Shown one piece after another: positions 42,703 to 51,610 of a stretch of DNA of 64,000 nucleotides. The notes under the pieces were generated by a model, which saw nothing but the letters and a program-made list of their open reading frames with translations, was not told the origin of the DNA and searched no databases. Position 1 is the first letter of the stretch. Every line of letters begins with the position of its first letter. The DNA is from Desulforamulus aeronauticus DSM 10349 (GTDB lineage Bacteria > Bacillota > Desulfotomaculia > Desulfotomaculales > Desulfotomaculaceae): assembly GCF_900142375.1 (NCBI RefSeq), contig NZ_FRAR01000022.1, positions 45,772-109,771 of the forward strand, given 5' to 3'. The translations under genes were made by a program, and so were the position numbers.

Positions 42703-43770
42703 CTAATCACCTCTGATTCCACAAACCTCACATTGGTCTTTCTTGTAGCTATATCTGAGACTATATAATGTTTCATTATTTAGCTTATATCTATCCGACA
42801 ATATATATCCATGTTCTAAAAAAACTCGGCTCTCTCCTTTCCAAGATAAAAGGGGGCAATCCACCTCACGCCCTAGTAGAGTGTCCGTCGCTAGCCTAGT
42901 TGCGAGGATTGCAGTACTTATCGCATCCATTGAGCCATAGGGAGTAAAAACGCTTCCACATCCGGCAATTATTTTCCCGAAAAACTGTCTTGCTGCAGCA
43001 AACGATGCCCTATTGAATAGGTCTGTCTTCAAACCACTTGTGTCAAGATATAGGCAATTCAAACAACCAGCCTTGTTATTGTTTTTCGTTAAAATAGCAT
43101 GTCCTCCAATTCCTAATGCCTCAAGCCATGTAAAAATCACCGGAGGACAGTTTGACAAATTATGAAAGTAATCATTAAGATATAATTCAATGGTTGGATT
43201 ACCTAAGGCAATCACAATCAGATCGTATTCGGTAGGTTCAATCATTTTTCCCACTATTAATTCCTCAATGCTATCTTGGTGGCACTTCACTATTACATAG
43301 GGGAATTTAGACTCAATTTCTCGCTTCAGCCCTATAACTTTTGGTAAACTATAATATTCTTCATTCTCCTTGTTCTTGACTGCTTCATAAAGGGAAGAAA
43401 CCCCCAGTGCATGCCTATAAACATTTTCAATATGAAAAAGGTCTTTATCTACAAGGGTTAGATTCATTACCCCCGCTCTTACTAGCTCTAACGCTATGTG
43501 GCTACCTACTGAACCACACCCAATTAGCAATACTTTCTTATCAGATAGAGTACTGTTCGAACCAGCCCTAGGAAGGATGTACCCTTTGTCAAACCTCTGT
43601 ATACTAATAGGCGTCATATCAAATAATGAGTTATTTTTATTTAGTGGATGGGGATAAATGTTAGATTTTCTTTTATCATTCGGAAGGTTATGAAAATGGG
43701 ATAGCTCAATGCCGAATGTTGTAGTAAATCTCTTGGTATTTGTTGCCGCTCGATCCTTGTAAATCCCCAT
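42703..43770 (-). pseudogene. cap2: Cap2-like protein, E1 domain only (5' truncated)
   Basis: Cap2 is normally an E2-E1 fusion that conjugates the CD-NTase to targets. Here the E1 (ThiF-like) part is complete: nucleotide-binding LIGCGSVGSHIALELVRAG, then LVDKDLFHIENVYRHALG, zinc pairs CLNC and CEVC, and a Cys in IAGCGSVF. Homology begins at FGIELSHFHNLPND near 43715; the codons before it are arsN DNA read out of frame. The E2 domain and everything upstream are gone. Confidence 0.8.
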
Positions 43771-44094
43771 CTTGCCATAAACTTTTCGGCGGTGTTGGTT
43801 AATAGATAAGCCTCCTGCCCACCCCTGCTACGGGCACGGTTTAGTGTTTCATTTACCAGGGCCATCGCAATGCCCCCCTTACGCTGTGCCGAGTCCACCG
43901 CTTAAGACGTAGCAATACAGCCGTGCCAAATTGTTCTAGGCCAATCATACCGATAAGCACGCTGGGAGATTCCGCCACCAAGAGATTAGTCAAATTCCCC
44001 TTAACGCCTTCGGTGGGTAAGTGACACAATTGCAAAAGGTGGCAAATCGCTGGGTAATCTCGGTCAGTGGCCATTCTAATATGATAATCTACGC
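43693..44094 (-). pseudogene. arsN: arsN-type acetyltransferase, frameshifted and truncated
   Basis: Reading begins with VDYHIRMATDRDYPAI just after arsM, includes LLQLCHLPTEG and LIGMIGLEQFGTAVLLR, then shifts frame at CTACGTCTTAAG, where the other copy has CTACGTTCTTTGG. It continues as AVDSAQRKGGIAMALVNETL, then AYLLTNTAEKFMARWGFTRI to IPRDLLQHSAL, where CBASS sequence starts. The family C terminus is missing. It would have been the GNAT partner of arsM. Confidence 0.8.
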
Positions 44095-44101
44095 CCGGCA
44101 G

Positions 44102-44920
44102 TCACTTCATCGGCGGCTTCTTAGCCCGGATGAAGGCACTGACCACTGCCCCCTGGATCTCCTGTCGCTCTTCCTCCGAAGAATTGGGCAAAATCTGTTG
44201 GCCCTGGGCACCGGTGAAATCGTAGACTCGGGTCACCTGTACTTCGCTATCCGCAAAGCCAGCGGCAGCTAGCTTCTCTCGGTATTCCTGTTCCTGCAGG
44301 GCACCGGCTATACAACCGGCCCAGGCCAGTAAATCCTGCTGCAGTCTTTCTGGTAAGGGCCTGGTTAAAACAATATCAGACACCGCCAAGCGTCCACCTG
44401 GCTTTAATACCCGATAGGCCTCCCGCAGGGCCTGATCTTTATCTGCCGAAAGATTGATTACACAGTTAGAAATAATCACATCGATGCAATGATCTGGCAG
44501 AGGGATTGCCTCCAGGTGACCTTTTAAAAACTCCACATTGGTGATACCAGCCTTCGCTTGGTTCGCCCTGGCTTCGGCCAGCATTTCATCGGTCATATCT
44601 AAGCCATAGGCCTTACCCGTAGGACCCACCCGGCGGGCCGATAGCAATACATCAAGCCCCGCCCCGCTGCCTAAATCCAGTACCACTTCGCCGGGATGGA
44701 GTTCTGCCAGGGCCGTGGGGTTGCCACAGCCAAAGGTATTGGCCACCAAATCCTCTGGCAAGCCTGCCACCTGCTCCGAGCCGTAAAGCCCGCCGGTAAT
44801 GGGGTTGGACTGGTCTGTGGACCCACAGCAGCAACTGCTACCCCCACAACAACCGCCACCCTTTTGGCTGATGGCTCTGGCATAACTTTGCCGCACCATT
44901 TCCCGGATACTTTCATTCAT
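44102..44920 (-). CDS. arsM: Arsenite S-adenosylmethionine methyltransferase
   Basis: A 272-residue enzyme that methylates As(III). The N-terminal Cys tract is [13 protein letters not shown], followed by [17 protein letters not shown], motif [15 protein letters not shown] and the arsenic-binding Cys in ISNCVINLS and WAGCIAGA. This is the usual length for bacterial ArsM. It has its own ATCAA-N6-TTGAT operator at 44938 and lies behind arsR, so it should be induced by As(III). Confidence 0.95.
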   Translation of the reverse strand: MNESIREMVRQSYARAISQKGGGCCGGSSCCCGSTDQSNPITGGLYGSEQVAGLPEDLVANTFGCGNPTALAELHPGEVVLDLGSGAGLDVLLSARRVGPTGKAYGLDMTDEMLAEARANQAKAGITNVEFLKGHLEAIPLPDHCIDVIISNCVINLSADKDQALREAYRVLKPGGRLAVSDIVLTRPLPERLQQDLLAWAGCIAGALQEQEYREKLAAAGFADSEVQVTRVYDFTGAQGQQILPNSSEEERQEIQGAVVSAFIRAKKPPMK

Positions 44921-44937
44921 TCAAAACCCTCCTTCAT

Positions 44938-44953
44938 ATCAAGTTTTTTTGAT
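44938..44953 (-). promoter_or_regulatory. ArsR/SmtB operator before arsM
   Basis: ATCAAGTTTTTTTGAT fits the ATCAA-N6-TTGAT palindrome, 18 bp before the arsM start and after the arsR stop. Confidence 0.75.
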
Positions 44954-44971
44954 TGATCCACCCAAAAAAAT

Positions 44972-45286
44972 TTACCTCAGGGCAAAATCCTGGTTTAGCT
45001 GCTCCATGAATTGTCGCAAGCTCTTGGTATTGATAAAATACATCTTCCACTTCCCCCTGGGTTCCTCGGTCACTAACCCTGCCTCCACCAGTTCTTTCAT
45101 GTGATAGGACACCCTGGATTGGATAAGACCCAGCTCTGTCATGAGCTCACAATTACATAAACCTGGCCGCTGATCTTCCACACCGGGTATGGGACAACAA
45201 CCAGCCTCACTCTGGGCCAACATCAGCATAATTTTGTAGCGAATGGGGTCACTCAGTGCTTTGGCAATTTTCACATTGTTGTTCAT
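44972..45286 (-). CDS. arsR: ArsR-family repressor
   Basis: A 104-residue winged-helix repressor. The HTH is LGLIQSRVSYHMKELVEAGL. Cys residues occur in AGCCPIPGVEDQRPGLCNCE, an extended pattern between helices 2 and 3 that could bind As(III). It is followed by arsM, and both genes carry an ATCAA-N6-TTGAT operator, so it is the likely regulator of this unit. Confidence 0.9.
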   Translation of the reverse strand: MNNNVKIAKALSDPIRYKIMLMLAQSEAGCCPIPGVEDQRPGLCNCELMTELGLIQSRVSYHMKELVEAGLVTEEPRGKWKMYFINTKSLRQFMEQLNQDFALR

Positions 45287-45297
45287 AACCCCATCAT

Positions 45298-45313
45298 ATC
45301 AATTTTTTTTGAT
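45298..45313 (-). promoter_or_regulatory. ArsR/SmtB operator before arsR
   Basis: ATCAAAAAAAATTGAT (minus strand) is a perfect ATCAA-N6-TTGAT palindrome directly upstream of the arsR start. Confidence 0.8.
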
Positions 45314-45332
45314 GGAAAGCAAGGGTAGAAAC

Positions 45333-45360
45333 AAAAAACACCCCACAAATCTGTGGAGTG
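45333..45360 (-). terminator. Terminator of the second arsR gene
   Basis: Minus strand CACTCCACA/TGTGGGGTG stem (one mismatch), 4-nt loop, then TTTTTTG. Confidence 0.8.
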
Positions 45361-45368
45361 CTGTGACA

Positions 45369-45695
45369 CTATTTTTCCGCTACGCCTGCAAAGGTGCTCA
45401 TGGCTTCGTCCGCTTCTTTTTTCAGGATTTGATTGGCCAATTCCAGCATCTCAATGACTTCCGGGTTTTTGATGCTGTAGATCACCCGCAGTCCCTCTTT
45501 TCTGCTCTGCAAGATGCCTTGCTTTTTCATCACCGACAGGTGCTGGGAAGTATTGGCCTGTTCCACATTGAGACCTTCAAAGATATCGCACACACAATGC
45601 TCACCATCACTGAGCAAATCCAAAATGCGGATACGGGTGGGATGAGAAATGGCTTTAAATAAATCTGCTTTTCGTTGGGCTATTTTTTCTTGCAT
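45369..45695 (-). CDS. ArsR-family regulator
   Basis: A 108-residue winged-helix protein. The metal-site candidate is GEHCVCDIF (residues about 31-39), and the HTH is NVEQANTSQHLSVMKKQGIL. It has its own terminator and no partner gene downstream, so its target lies elsewhere or it acts on the neighbouring ars genes. ATG at 45695 is chosen; GTG at 45698 gives one more residue. Confidence 0.88.
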   Translation of the reverse strand: MQEKIAQRKADLFKAISHPTRIRILDLLSDGEHCVCDIFEGLNVEQANTSQHLSVMKKQGILQSRKEGLRVIYSIKNPEVIEMLELANQILKKEADEAMSTFAGVAEK

Positions 45696-45799
45696 CACGT
45701 CACCGCCTAGTTCATTCTAATATTATTATATAACACTTTCTATGATAAAACCAGTTGATGGCGGTTAGCGTGAAAATAAAAAGCCCATTACGTGAATCT

Positions 45800-46519
45800 T
45801 TAGGCCTTCCCGGTGCGAATAATCTCAGCAAATTCCTTCGGCAGGCCCACGGCCTCGATTTCCCTGGCTGTTTGTTCAAAATCATAGGATACCTGAATAA
45901 ACTCCACGGTCAAATTCCCTTCCGTCACATTTACCAGAGCATAGCCCACATTGGCATTGCCGTGTTTGGGTTTCCCGGCACTGCCGACATTGATGACATG
46001 CCCACCGTTCACCTGCTTGTGATAGGGCAAGTGGGTGTGGCCGCAAACCAGCACATCACAATGATTTTCCGTTAAGAACTGCTTGAGGGTTTCTTCGGGT
46101 GTGTTTTCAAAAAGGTATTCATTCAGCTGACGGGGGCTGCCGTGTACCAACAGGAATTTCAATCCACCGGCAGTAAACGCCAAACGCTCGGGCAACTTCT
46201 GGAGCCATCCTTTATTTGCTTCGGAGGTATGCTCTTTGGTCCAGAGGATGGAGCTTTCCCCCAGTTGCCTGGCCTGTTCATTCTTATAGTCACACCCGCA
46301 GATAAACCGCATATTGCCGATGGCATCATCGTAGTTCCCCATGATGGTGGGAATGTTCTCCTGCCTCTGCAGGTCGATTACTTCATTGGGCCGAGGGCCA
46401 TAGCCCACCAAATCCCCCACACAGTAGGTGGCGTCTACATCCCTTTGCCGAATATCCGCCAGCACTGCTTGCAAGCCTAATAGGTTACTGTGTACATCTG
46501 CAAAAATGGCAATCTTCAT
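45800..46519 (-). CDS. Metallophosphoesterase (YfcE/MJ0936-like)
   Basis: A 239-residue calcineurin-like phosphoesterase. The metal motifs are FADVHSNL, GDLVGYGP, GNYDDAI, VHGSP and GHTHLPY. ATG at 46519 (GGAGAGAAG upstream) is preferred over the 38-codon upstream extension. Related phosphoesterases occur in ars islands, but the substrate is unknown. It is divergent from the arsR-acr3 operon. Confidence 0.85.
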   Translation of the reverse strand: MKIAIFADVHSNLLGLQAVLADIRQRDVDATYCVGDLVGYGPRPNEVIDLQRQENIPTIMGNYDDAIGNMRFICGCDYKNEQARQLGESSILWTKEHTSEANKGWLQKLPERLAFTAGGLKFLLVHGSPRQLNEYLFENTPEETLKQFLTENHCDVLVCGHTHLPYHKQVNGGHVINVGSAGKPKHGNANVGYALVNVTEGNLTVEFIQVSYDFEQTAREIEAVGLPKEFAEIIRTGKA

Positions 46520-46657
46520 GTCTGATGTCTTCTCTCCTCTGTTCGTTTTTATGAAACCTGGTGATCTTTTGCTATGCAATATTTTTAGTCTAACCCGCTT
46601 CAAAAAGCAATTAAGGTTCCGTGAAGTTACCATTAAAAATTTTTAACGGAGTACAAG

Positions 46658-46714
46658 TTGATTATATCATTAAATAGTAATATAATAAATAATCATATTT
46701 AAACATTTAAATAT
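46658..46714 (+). promoter_or_regulatory. arsR-acr3 promoter and operator
   Basis: TTGATT (46658-46663) and TATAAT (46681-46686) are 17 bp apart. ATATTTAAA-CA-TTTAAATAT (46695-46714) is a perfect palindrome at the likely transcription start, the expected position of the ArsR operator. It differs from the ATCAA-N6-TTGAT sites at 44.9-45.3 kb. Confidence 0.85.
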
Positions 46715-46729
46715 ATGAGGTGGTGAGAT

Positions 46730-47101
46730 ATGGAACGGTTAGTGAATCTTTATAAGGCCCTGGGGGATGCCCATCGGCTGAACATCCTGCAAATGCTCTC
46801 GGGGCAGGAGCTAAGCGTCTGTGAAATCATGCAGGGTCTTAGCCTCTCCCAACCAGCGGTGTCGCACCATTTAAAAATTTTGCGCCAGGCGGACTTAATA
46901 GAAAGCGTCAAACATGGCAAACTGGTGCTGTACACCCTAAAGGCCTGTGGCTTGCAACAGATTTACCCATTGGTGGAGCAGCATTTAGGGGAGTTACTGC
47001 AGGCCACCACCGCTAATATCAAACCTTCGGCCCTGCGAGAGACCCCCAATTATTGTGAATTGATGGGCCTGAAAAGATCCGTCTGCGAAAAAGATGAATA
47101 A
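46730..47101 (+). CDS. arsR: ArsR-family repressor of acr3
   Basis: A 123-residue winged-helix repressor with HTH LSLSQPAVSHHLKILRQADL. The classic ELCVCD Cys pair is replaced by ELSVCEI, leaving one Cys. Other Cys are at ACGLQQ and near the C terminus (NYCELMG, RSVCEKDE), so As(III) may bind a different site. GAGGTGGTGAG precedes the start. It is co-transcribed with acr3, 15 bp downstream. Confidence 0.9.
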   Translation: MERLVNLYKALGDAHRLNILQMLSGQELSVCEIMQGLSLSQPAVSHHLKILRQADLIESVKHGKLVLYTLKACGLQQIYPLVEQHLGELLQATTANIKPSALRETPNYCELMGLKRSVCEKDE

Positions 47102-47116
47102 GGAGGAATTAAGAAC

Positions 47117-48169
47117 ATGGCAGAAAAAAGACTGTCTACCCTAGACCGTTTTCTAACCCTGTGGATTTTCCTGGCAATGGCCATTGGGGTAGGTCTGGGT
47201 TATGTATTTCCCGGCATTGCCGATTGGTTAAACAGTATGTCCATCGGTACCACTTCCATTCCCATTGCCGTGGGCCTCATCGTCATGATGTACCCACCCC
47301 TGGCAAAGGTGAAATATGAAGAAATGGGCAAAGCCTTTAAGAATGGTAAAGTCATGGGGCTTTCTCTGGTACAAAACTGGATTATCGGCCCCACCCTGAT
47401 GTTTGTGCTAGCCATTGCCTTCCTGCGGGATTATCCTGATTATATGATTGGACTTATTCTAATTGGTCTGGCCCGCTGCATCGCAATGGTAATAGTCTGG
47501 AACGATCTAGCCAAAGGGGACAATGAATACGCCGCCGCTTTGGTGGCTGTGAATTCCATTTTCCAAATGGTCTTTTACTCTATTTATGCTTACTTCTTTA
47601 TTACCCTGGTACCAGGCTGGCTGGGTATGGAAGCCATTGAAGTGCACGTCTCGATGGCGGAAGTAGCTAAGAGTGTCCTCATTTACCTGGGCATTCCCTT
47701 TGCCGGTGGTATGCTAACCAGGGCTTTACTGGTACCCCGCAAGGGTAAGGAGTGGTATGAGAAAGAGTTTATTCCCCGTATCAGCCCACTGGCTCTGATT
47801 GCCCTGCTATTCACCATCGTGATTATGTTCTCCCTGAAGGGCAAGTATATTGTGGAACTGCCGATGGATGTGGTACGGATTTCCATCCCGCTCTTAATTT
47901 ACTTTACCATCATGTTCTTCCTGTCTTTCTTTATGAGCAAACGCAGCGGCGTCAACTACGGCCAAAGCACCACCCTGGCCTTTACCGCTGCCAGCAATAA
48001 CTTTGAGCTAGCCATTGCGGTGGCCGTGGCCATCTTCGGCATCGAATCCGGTGCTGCCTTTGCGGCGGTTATTGGCCCCCTGATCGAAGTGCCCGTGATG
48101 ATTGCCCTGGTCAGTGTAGCTCTGGGCTTCAAAAAGAAATACTTTACCAGCAGTGGTGCAGTAAAATAA
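47117..48169 (+). CDS. acr3: ACR3-type arsenite efflux permease
   Basis: A 350-residue, ten-segment carrier of the BASS superfamily. It carries the Acr3 signature [19 protein letters not shown] with the essential Cys in segment 4, and a start typical for the family ([20 protein letters not shown]). It exports As(III) driven by proton motive force. AAGGAGG precedes the ATG. It is controlled with the arsR gene in front. Confidence 0.95.
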   Translation: MAEKRLSTLDRFLTLWIFLAMAIGVGLGYVFPGIADWLNSMSIGTTSIPIAVGLIVMMYPPLAKVKYEEMGKAFKNGKVMGLSLVQNWIIGPTLMFVLAIAFLRDYPDYMIGLILIGLARCIAMVIVWNDLAKGDNEYAAALVAVNSIFQMVFYSIYAYFFITLVPGWLGMEAIEVHVSMAEVAKSVLIYLGIPFAGGMLTRALLVPRKGKEWYEKEFIPRISPLALIALLFTIVIMFSLKGKYIVELPMDVVRISIPLLIYFTIMFFLSFFMSKRSGVNYGQSTTLAFTAASNNFELAIAVAVAIFGIESGAAFAAVIGPLIEVPVMIALVSVALGFKKKYFTSSGAVK

Positions 48170-48186
48170 TTTTCACTAAATTTAGT

Positions 48187-48226
48187 AACCCCAGCAAGGA
48201 GCAGCACCCTGCCCCTTGCTGGGGTT
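48187..48226 (+). terminator. Hairpin after acr3
   Basis: AACCCCAGCAAGG/CCTTGCTGGGGTT, 13-bp perfect stem with a 14-nt loop. The T run is weak, so read-through into the radical SAM gene is possible. Confidence 0.65.
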
Positions 48227-48277
48227 GCCTTGCATTCCCCTCCCCACTAACTGATCAACCAACTGAGGAGGCCCGTC

Positions 48278-49462
48278 ATGAATAAAATCAATGTCCATTC
48301 TAAAGATAACCTGGCCGGAGGCAAAAAAATCAAACTCAGTGATCTCGGCCTATGCCTAGCAGACCCCAGTGCTTCCGAGGCCCTACTGCTCACCACCGAG
48401 GAAGGCTACAAAATCCTTCCCCTGCGTCAAGACATTAAAAAACTCTATATTGAAGTAACGACCCTCTGTAACTTTTCCTGCACCACCTGCATTCGCAACT
48501 CCTGGTTAGATGATATGGGCCAGATGGAATGGACCACCTTTGAGCGGTTACTGGACCAGATGCGGCAATTGCCAGAGCTGGAAGTGGTACATTTCGGCGG
48601 CTTTGGGGAACCCATGAGCCACCCCCGTTTTTTTGATATGCTGCGGGACGTGAAAGCCCTGGGGCTGCGGGTGGAGATGATTACGAACGGTTCCTTTTTA
48701 ACCCCAGAAAATATTGCCAGGCTAGTAAACCTCCCACTAGATGCCATCTTTATCTCCCTGGACGGCCCCGATGAGGAGGAATACAACCAAATCCGCCAGA
48801 CAGACTTTGCCCCGGTGGTGGATAATATCAAAGCCCTAAATGCTGCCAAAGCAGCGGCCCAAAGCAAGCTGCCAGAGCTGGGCATCGAGTTTGTGGCCAT
48901 GAAGAAAAACTTCCATAAACTGGCCAAGCTCATTCGCCTATCCATAGAATTAAAAGCCCATCAGGTGATCGTCACCAACGTGCTGCCCTATAATGAGGAA
49001 ATGAAGGATGAAATCCTCTACGACCTGGACGATACACAGCTTAACCACGGCAAAGACGACATATTGGTTAAGATCCACGCCAAGATGCCCTATATGAAAA
49101 TCCGCACCGACCGGCAGTGCAAGTTTGTGGAAGACAAAGCCGCCACCATCACCTACCGAGGCGAAGTGGCCCCCTGTTACGCCCTGATGCACGCCTACCA
49201 TTGCTACATCTACGGGCGCAAAAAGGAGATGTACCCCTTCTACTTGGGTAATGTCAACCAAAGCACCCTGGGTGATATCTGGACCGACCCAGCCTATGTC
49301 AACTTTCGTAGTAAGCTCAAGGATTTTAAAATCCCCTCCTGCACCGACTGCAAATCTGTGGACGGCTGCTCCTACACCGACACCAATGAAGCAGACTGCT
49401 GGGGTAACAACCCCTCCTGTGCCGATTGCCTGTGGTCCCGGCGGCTCATTGCCTGCCCCTAG
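48278..49462 (+). CDS. Radical SAM / SPASM protein, W-cofactor maturase-like
   Basis: A 394-residue enzyme. The radical SAM cluster is CNFSCTTC, with FGGFGEPMSHP after it. The C-terminal half is rich in Cys (CTDCKSVDGC, CADCLWSRRLIACP), as in SPASM-type proteins. The pattern best recalls the radical SAM maturase of tungsten-cofactor oxidoreductases, but no such oxidoreductase gene is in the window. Placement between acr3 and arsP suggests a role linked to arsenic; this is inference. GAGGAGG precedes the start. Confidence 0.7.
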   Translation: MNKINVHSKDNLAGGKKIKLSDLGLCLADPSASEALLLTTEEGYKILPLRQDIKKLYIEVTTLCNFSCTTCIRNSWLDDMGQMEWTTFERLLDQMRQLPELEVVHFGGFGEPMSHPRFFDMLRDVKALGLRVEMITNGSFLTPENIARLVNLPLDAIFISLDGPDEEEYNQIRQTDFAPVVDNIKALNAAKAAAQSKLPELGIEFVAMKKNFHKLAKLIRLSIELKAHQVIVTNVLPYNEEMKDEILYDLDDTQLNHGKDDILVKIHAKMPYMKIRTDRQCKFVEDKAATITYRGEVAPCYALMHAYHCYIYGRKKEMYPFYLGNVNQSTLGDIWTDPAYVNFRSKLKDFKIPSCTDCKSVDGCSYTDTNEADCWGNNPSCADCLWSRRLIACP

Positions 49463-49477
49463 AGAGCTAGCAATACA

Positions 49478-49515
49478 AAAGAGGAACACACTTGATCTAA
49501 AGAGTGTTCCTCTTT
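49478..49515. terminator. Bidirectional terminator
   Basis: AAAGAGGAACAC/GTGTTCCTCTTT, 12-bp perfect stem between two convergent genes. Confidence 0.85.
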
Positions 49516-49523
49516 GCGTTACG

Positions 49524-50456
49524 CTATAGTAATATCTCACATAAATAACCAGCCACAATGGCCACCAAAATAATGGTGAACACAAAGGCTGCTACCAGCT
49601 TACGGCGGAAAATGGAAGATAGGATAATCACTTCCGGGATGCTGGCCCCGGCCCCTCCAATAATCAAGGCCAATATTGCCCCCATACTCATTCCTTTATC
49701 TAACAACACCGTACTGATGGGCAGCATGGTTTCTACCCGAATATACATGGGTACACCTACAATGGCCGCCGCCGGAATAGCCAGGGGATTATCTGGGCCA
49801 GCCACCTTTGCCACCCAATCCTCTGGTATAAAGCCATAGATAAAGGCACCAATGGCTGCGCCAAGAATAAGGTAGGGAAAGGTCTGCCGGAACAAAGACC
49901 AGGCCATTTCCCCCGCTCGCTTAAGCTTTGCTTCAAAGGTTTGGCTTACTTCGGTGGCAGCCGCCGTTTCTTCCGCACCCTCCCCACAGCAGCAACAACT
50001 GCTCCGGGTGACTACCTGCTTATACTGGTCCGCTAAGCCCATTCTCTCCCAGATAGCCCCCGTGAGTACCGCTGCCACGAAGGTAATGGCTCCATAAATC
50101 ACCGTCACCTTTAGACCCAATAGACCTAAGAACATGACCAGAATCACAGGATTTAGCAGTGGTGAAGCAATTAAAAAGGACATGGCCGCCCCAAAGGGTG
50201 CCCCACCGTTTAGTAATCCCACCAACATAGGAATGGTGGAGCAGGAGCAGAAGGGGGTTAAGGCCCCAAAGGCTGCCCCGATTATATTCCCCACAAATTT
50301 TTTCTGTCTGGTCAACACCGCCCTAATTTTCTCCGGGGGGATATACTCTTGTAACAGGCCAATTAGAAAGGATATCCCGATAAAGAGAGCGATTAACTCC
50401 CCAGAGATAATGAGAAAGAATTTGCCCGCTTGGGTAAGGTTATTCAATTCCAACAT
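49524..50456 (-). CDS. arsP: ArsP-like (UPF0718) permease
   Basis: A 310-residue membrane protein with eight predicted segments and the family motif TPFCSCST (Cys70, Cys72) in an early segment. ArsP proteins export trivalent organoarsenicals such as MAs(III), the product of ArsM. A cytoplasmic loop holds four Cys in a row (SSCCCCGEG, residues 154-157), like the Cys tracts of ArsM. It lies behind a PadR gene in the same direction, 19 bp apart. Confidence 0.85.
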   Translation of the reverse strand: MLELNNLTQAGKFFLIISGELIALFIGISFLIGLLQEYIPPEKIRAVLTRQKKFVGNIIGAAFGALTPFCSCSTIPMLVGLLNGGAPFGAAMSFLIASPLLNPVILVMFLGLLGLKVTVIYGAITFVAAVLTGAIWERMGLADQYKQVVTRSSCCCCGEGAEETAAATEVSQTFEAKLKRAGEMAWSLFRQTFPYLILGAAIGAFIYGFIPEDWVAKVAGPDNPLAIPAAAIVGVPMYIRVETMLPISTVLLDKGMSMGAILALIIGGAGASIPEVIILSSIFRRKLVAAFVFTIILVAIVAGYLCEILL

Positions 50457-50475
50457 TGTTCCCTCCTCTAGCCGG

Positions 50476-50826
50476 TTACAGCCCCGGCCTACTCACTTCT
50501 GCCAGTATATACTCTGCGGCCTTCATCCAGGCTTTGCTGGCTGTTTCATAGGCTCTAGTCCCTTTTTCTGTCAGGCTATAGACCTTGCGTTCCCTTTTGC
50601 CATTAAGCTCCGTAACACAGGTCACCAACCCATTTTCTTCAAACTCTCGCAACACCGGATAGAGTCCCCCTTCGGTAGGAGCGCAGCAACCCTCCGTCAG
50701 TGCGGCCACCTCTTTGGTAATCTCATAGCCATGCAGGGACCGACAGCAAAGTACCCGCAAAATAAAAAAGCGAGATAAACTCATGCGCACCAACCCATTC
50801 CAATACTCCTCTGTCTCGTACTTCAT
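50476..50826 (-). CDS. PadR-family regulator
   Basis: A 116-residue winged-helix protein (HGYEITKEVAALTEGCCAPT, then EGGLYPVLREFEENGLV), typical PadR HTH with a GLYPVL turn. Cys pairs CC and GCC lie in the helical region and could bind As(III). It is co-directional with arsP, so it is likely its regulator. The start has GGGGTAATG-type spacing only. Confidence 0.85.
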   Translation of the reverse strand: MKYETEEYWNGLVRMSLSRFFILRVLCCRSLHGYEITKEVAALTEGCCAPTEGGLYPVLREFEENGLVTCVTELNGKRERKVYSLTEKGTRAYETASKAWMKAAEYILAEVSRPGL

Positions 50827-50938
50827 AATACATTACCCCTCTATGTATATTGGTTAAACACATTATATTCCTAAGCAACCTTGTCTGGCAAGGGGGAAAA
50901 TGAAAAAGGACAGGTTTGATCCTGTCCATGTTATTCAA

Positions 50939-51610
50939 CTAGCCAACGATGCCATACAGCAGATAAAAGCCCAGCCCAATCAAAGCCACACCACTAATCC
51001 TTTGCACCACCAAGCTAAAATTCTCAAATTTCGAGGCGTTTTTCAAAACCGAGGTAAAGGTTCCCGCTGCCAAGAGCGGGATGCTGCGGCCCATTGCGTA
51101 GGCAAAGAGGAGGGTAAAGCCGTACCAGACACTGCCTTTGGTGGCGGCGTAGGCCAGCACCGTGGCGGTGATGGGAGCGGTGCAGGGAGAGGCAATGATG
51201 GCAAAGGGGATGCCCAACAAAAAGGCCCCCAGCACGCCACTGCCCTGCTTGACCCCGGTGGGGTTGATGCCAAAACCGGGCAGTTTAAAGAGCCCCAGCA
51301 GATTGGCACCCATCAGCACTGCCACCAGGGCAGCCACATACCAGACCACCTTGCTCCCCATAAACAGCCCGCCCACGGCGGACACCACCGCTCCGGCCAC
51401 GGCCAGGGTGAGGGATAAGCCCAGCACAAAGGATAAAGACAGGATAAAGCCCTTTAGCCTTGAGCGATTGTCATAGCCGCCCACATAGGCCACCACCATC
51501 ACGGCGGTGGGTAAAGTGCAGGGGCTAATGCCACTGAACAGTCCTGCTGTTAGGGCTGCCAGCAGGGAAAATAGTAAAGAGCCAGCTAAAAGGGATTCCA
51601 GCGAGGGCAT
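50939..51610 (-). CDS. ccdA: CcdA/DsbD-type membrane thiol reductase
   Basis: A 223-residue membrane protein with six segments and the two redox Cys in SGISPCTLP and IASPCTAP. It carries reducing power from cytoplasmic thioredoxin to outside partners. Its start directly follows the stop of the thioredoxin-like selenoprotein gene, which is then its natural partner on the outer face. Confidence 0.9.
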   Translation of the reverse strand: MPSLESLLAGSLLFSLLAALTAGLFSGISPCTLPTAVMVVAYVGGYDNRSRLKGFILSLSFVLGLSLTLAVAGAVVSAVGGLFMGSKVVWYVAALVAVLMGANLLGLFKLPGFGINPTGVKQGSGVLGAFLLGIPFAIIASPCTAPITATVLAYAATKGSVWYGFTLLFAYAMGRSIPLLAAGTFTSVLKNASKFENFSLVVQRISGVALIGLGFYLLYGIVG

